From the NCBI RefSeq assembly GCF_900102905.1, contig NZ_FNFV01000002.1, forward strand, positions 248,001 through 312,000: a stretch of DNA of 64,000 bases, given 5' to 3'. Positions 62,550-64,000 of this stretch are shown here, piece by piece; within the stretch, counting starts at the first letter, position 1, and each line of letters opens with the position of its first letter. The notes under the pieces are model-generated. The model saw only the letters and a list, made by a program, of their open reading frames with translations, did not search any database and had not been told where the DNA came from. The DNA comes from Meinhardsimonia xiamenensis (GTDB lineage: Bacteria; Pseudomonadota; Alphaproteobacteria; Rhodobacterales; Rhodobacteraceae). The position numbers were made by a program, and so were the translations under genes.

Positions 62550-63518
62550 TCAGCCTTTCTTCTCAACCGGCGGCGTGCCGTGGGTGTGGAAGGTCTCGAT
62601 GGTCTTCAGCCCCCAGGCCTGGCCCTTCTTGCGTTCGGCCTCGGTCCACACCACCGGCTCCCAGTCGGGCGCCAGGACCAGCCGCGCGCCGGCATTGGCC
62701 AGCTCCACCCGGTTGCCCGCGGGCTCCCAGACATACAGAAAGAAGGTGCCCTGAATGGCGTGCTTGTGCGGGCCGGTCTCGATGTGCACGCCGTTCTGCA
62801 GGAAGATGTCGGCGGCGCGCAGGATGTCCTCGCGCTGGTCGGTGGCGTAGGTCACATGATGCAGCCGCCCCATGCCGCCTCCGTGCTCCTCGGTGCAGGC
62901 AAGGTCGTAGGTCTTGTTGTTGACCGTGAACCAGCAGCCGCCGATGCGTCCGTTGTCGAGCTGGATGAGCTCGGTGATGCGCGAGCCGAGGCAGGTGAGC
63001 ATGAAGTCGCGGAAGACGCTCACATCCTCGGCCAGAAGGTTGACGTGGTCGATGCGCCGGGGCGGGGCGCCGGTGAAGGCCGAGGCGGTGTTCTTCAGCG
63101 CCGCCCGCTCGGCTTCCTCCTGGGGCTCGTACCAGCGCGTCTCCCAGTAGATCTCGAAGTCATGGCCGAAGGGGTCGGAGAAGCGGAAGGCCGGCCCGTG
63201 GCTCATGTCGCCCTCGACCCAGCCGGTGACGGGATAGCCCGATGCCTCGATGATCTTCACCCGCCGCTCGAGCGCTTCGGGCGAGCTTGCGCGGTAGCCC
63301 ACATGGCCCACGCCGGTGGCGTGGTGACGGGTGAGCTTGAGGGTGCAGAACTCGTAGTCATCCCAGGCGCGCAGGTAGGCGCTGTTGTCGTCCTGCCCGC
63401 TGAGCTTGAGCCCGTAGACACGGGTGAAGAAGTCGAGGCTCTCCTCGAAGCGGTCGGTATACATCTCGACATGGCCCAGATGGGCGATGTCGAAGCTGGG
63501 GTTCGTCGGTTCGTTCAC
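62550..63518 (-). CDS. Type I (VOC-fold) extradiol dioxygenase, catechol 2,3-dioxygenase-like
   Basis: 322-aa ring-cleavage dioxygenase with two VOC domains. The 2-His-1-Glu iron site is complete in the C-terminal domain: H158 (RIDHVNL), H221 (RLHHVTY) and E272 (NRVELAN). The spacings of 63 and 51 residues are close to those of XylE-type enzymes (H153, H214, E265). The second-sphere H253 and Y262 also have counterparts. I chose the GTG at 63518, which has a GAGGGGGG site 13 bases past the galB stop; the frame extends further into galB. Its place between galB and galC, where LigAB or GalA (unrelated type II enzymes) would normally be expected, suggests it opens the aromatic ring of this pathway. 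The substrate is not known. Confidence 0.9.
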   Translation of the reverse strand: MNEPTNPSFDIAHLGHVEMYTDRFEESLDFFTRVYGLKLSGQDDNSAYLRAWDDYEFCTLKLTRHHATGVGHVGYRASSPEALERRVKIIEASGYPVTGWVEGDMSHGPAFRFSDPFGHDFEIYWETRWYEPQEEAERAALKNTASAFTGAPPRRIDHVNLLAEDVSVFRDFMLTCLGSRITELIQLDNGRIGGCWFTVNNKTYDLACTEEHGGGMGRLHHVTYATDQREDILRAADIFLQNGVHIETGPHKHAIQGTFFLYVWEPAGNRVELANAGARLVLAPDWEPVVWTEAERKKGQAWGLKTIETFHTHGTPPVEKKG

Positions 63519-63531
63519 GGCGCGCCCCCCC

Positions 63532-64000
63532 TCAAAGCTCGTCCACGGTGCGCGGAAAGACGGACTGGAAGGCCTCGGCATATTTGCAGTCACGCCCGCC
63601 GGCCTGGCCGCCGGAGTTGCGCTTGAAGTGGTTGGCGCGCTGCTGGGCGACGCGGGTGTAATAGTCCCACAGGTGCACCTGGCCCTGCATGCACTCCATC
63701 GCCGCGCGCTTTTTCTCCCACACCGGCGTGATGTCGAGGAAGGTGTCGGGCTTCCAGCCCATCTGCTCGGTCTGGTGCGGCTCGAAGAGATAGAGCTGCG
63801 GCGCGCCGAGAACCTTCTCGCCGGGGTTGTGTCCCCAAGCCTGCGCCACCATGCGGCATTCGAGCACCACCTCGGTGGTGTACATGTGGTCGGTGTTGTA
63901 GGGGTCGTATTGCGAGTGGCTCAGCATGAAGGCGGGCTGCACCTTGCGGATCAGGTCGACGAGGCGGAAGCGGTCCTCGTCGGAAAGCCGCAGCGGATAG
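63532..64000 (-). CDS. galB: 4-oxalomesaconate hydratase (PIG-L/LmbE family), C-terminal part
   Basis: About 155 C-terminal codons are in the window; the N-terminus, with the HPDD metal motif of the PIG-L fold, lies beyond base 64000. Visible stretches are YPLRLSDEDRFRLVDLI, PAFMLSHSQYDPYNTDH (the distal His/Asp metal and catalytic region) and TTEVVLECR. LYLFEPHQTEQMGWKPDTFLDITPVWEKKRAAMECM follows, near the end typical of GalB. GalB hydrates 4-oxalomesaconate to 4-carboxy-4-hydroxy-2-oxoadipate, the substrate of the GalC aldolase encoded two genes downstream. An internal GTG at 63942 is not the real start, since the frame continues to the window edge. Confidence 0.9.
   Translation of the reverse strand, partial: YPLRLSDEDRFRLVDLIRKVQPAFMLSHSQYDPYNTDHMYTTEVVLECRMVAQAWGHNPGEKVLGAPQLYLFEPHQTEQMGWKPDTFLDITPVWEKKRAAMECMQGQVHLWDYYTRVAQQRANHFKRNSGGQAGGRDCKYAEAFQSVFPRTVDEL

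Overview
The window looks like a chromosomal segment of an alphaproteobacterium of the Rhodobacterales (Rhodobacteraceae/Roseobacter type). The base composition is uniformly GC-rich with strong G/C third-position bias. The pccR–pccB–pccA–mcm neighbourhood matches the one known in Rhodobacter sphaeroides, and several small proteins resemble families I know mainly from Rhodobacteraceae (DUF6497-like, DUF4174, DUF2147, DUF1178). I found no rRNA, tRNA, CRISPR array, transposase or phage gene, and no gene-free stretch longer than 300 bases.

1–7.7 kb, choline and glycine betaine supply. A choline ABC importer (choX and the start of choW, minus strand) diverges from betI-betC-betB-gst-betA. The 84-bp divergent spacer holds a BetI-type operator. 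Choline-O-sulfate and choline are imported and oxidised to glycine betaine. A glutathione-transferase gene is translationally coupled to betA.

7.7–21.3 kb, propionyl-CoA assimilation. A secreted nuclease and a DUF465 protein precede pccR (ScfR-family regulator) and an MFS exporter on the minus strand. Then come pccB, four small genes, pccA, an opposing DUF4174 gene and methylmalonyl-CoA mutase. TTTGCAA elements lie upstream of both pccR and pccB. A membrane protein, a VOC protein and an acetyltransferase follow mcm.

21.3–34.7 kb, housekeeping. hisE, hisF, hisA, hisH and hisB lie on the minus strand, interrupted by two secreted-protein genes on the plus strand. ArsC-like, pyrD and DUF952 genes follow. 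Next are an atypical 5'-nucleotidase, yedK (HMCES/SRAP), a possible small RNA, an enolase-superfamily/alcohol-dehydrogenase pair, DUF1178 and a mannose-1-phosphate guanylyltransferase.

34.7–64 kb, lignin-derived aromatic acid catabolism, almost all on the minus strand. Part one is a MarR-controlled hydroxycinnamate unit: an operon of crotonase-type hydratase/lyase, marR, an amidohydrolase and a TRAP transporter, with feruloyl-CoA synthetase diverging from it. Part two runs from an SPFH protein through an aldehyde (vanillin) dehydrogenase, a Liv-type ABC importer, a second TRAP transporter and the tetrahydrofolate-dependent O-demethylase LigM to a GntR regulator. Part three encodes a DUF1932 dehydrogenase, a dienelactone hydrolase, a TAXI-type TRAP system, LigI, GalD, GalC, a XylE-type extradiol dioxygenase and GalB (running off the window). 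Together they can plausibly take ferulate or p-coumarate to vanillin/4-hydroxybenzaldehyde, vanillate, protocatechuate or gallate-type diols, and on through 2-pyrone-4,6-dicarboxylate and oxalomesaconate to pyruvate and oxaloacetate.

The most interesting points are the ring-cleavage module, which has a type I extradiol enzyme where LigAB/GalA would be expected; the regulatory palindromes for BetI, PccR, MarR and GntR; a four-copy dispersed intergenic repeat; and a set of perfect hairpins that punctuate the aromatic gene cluster. Functions come from recognised sequence families and motifs; no database search was possible.
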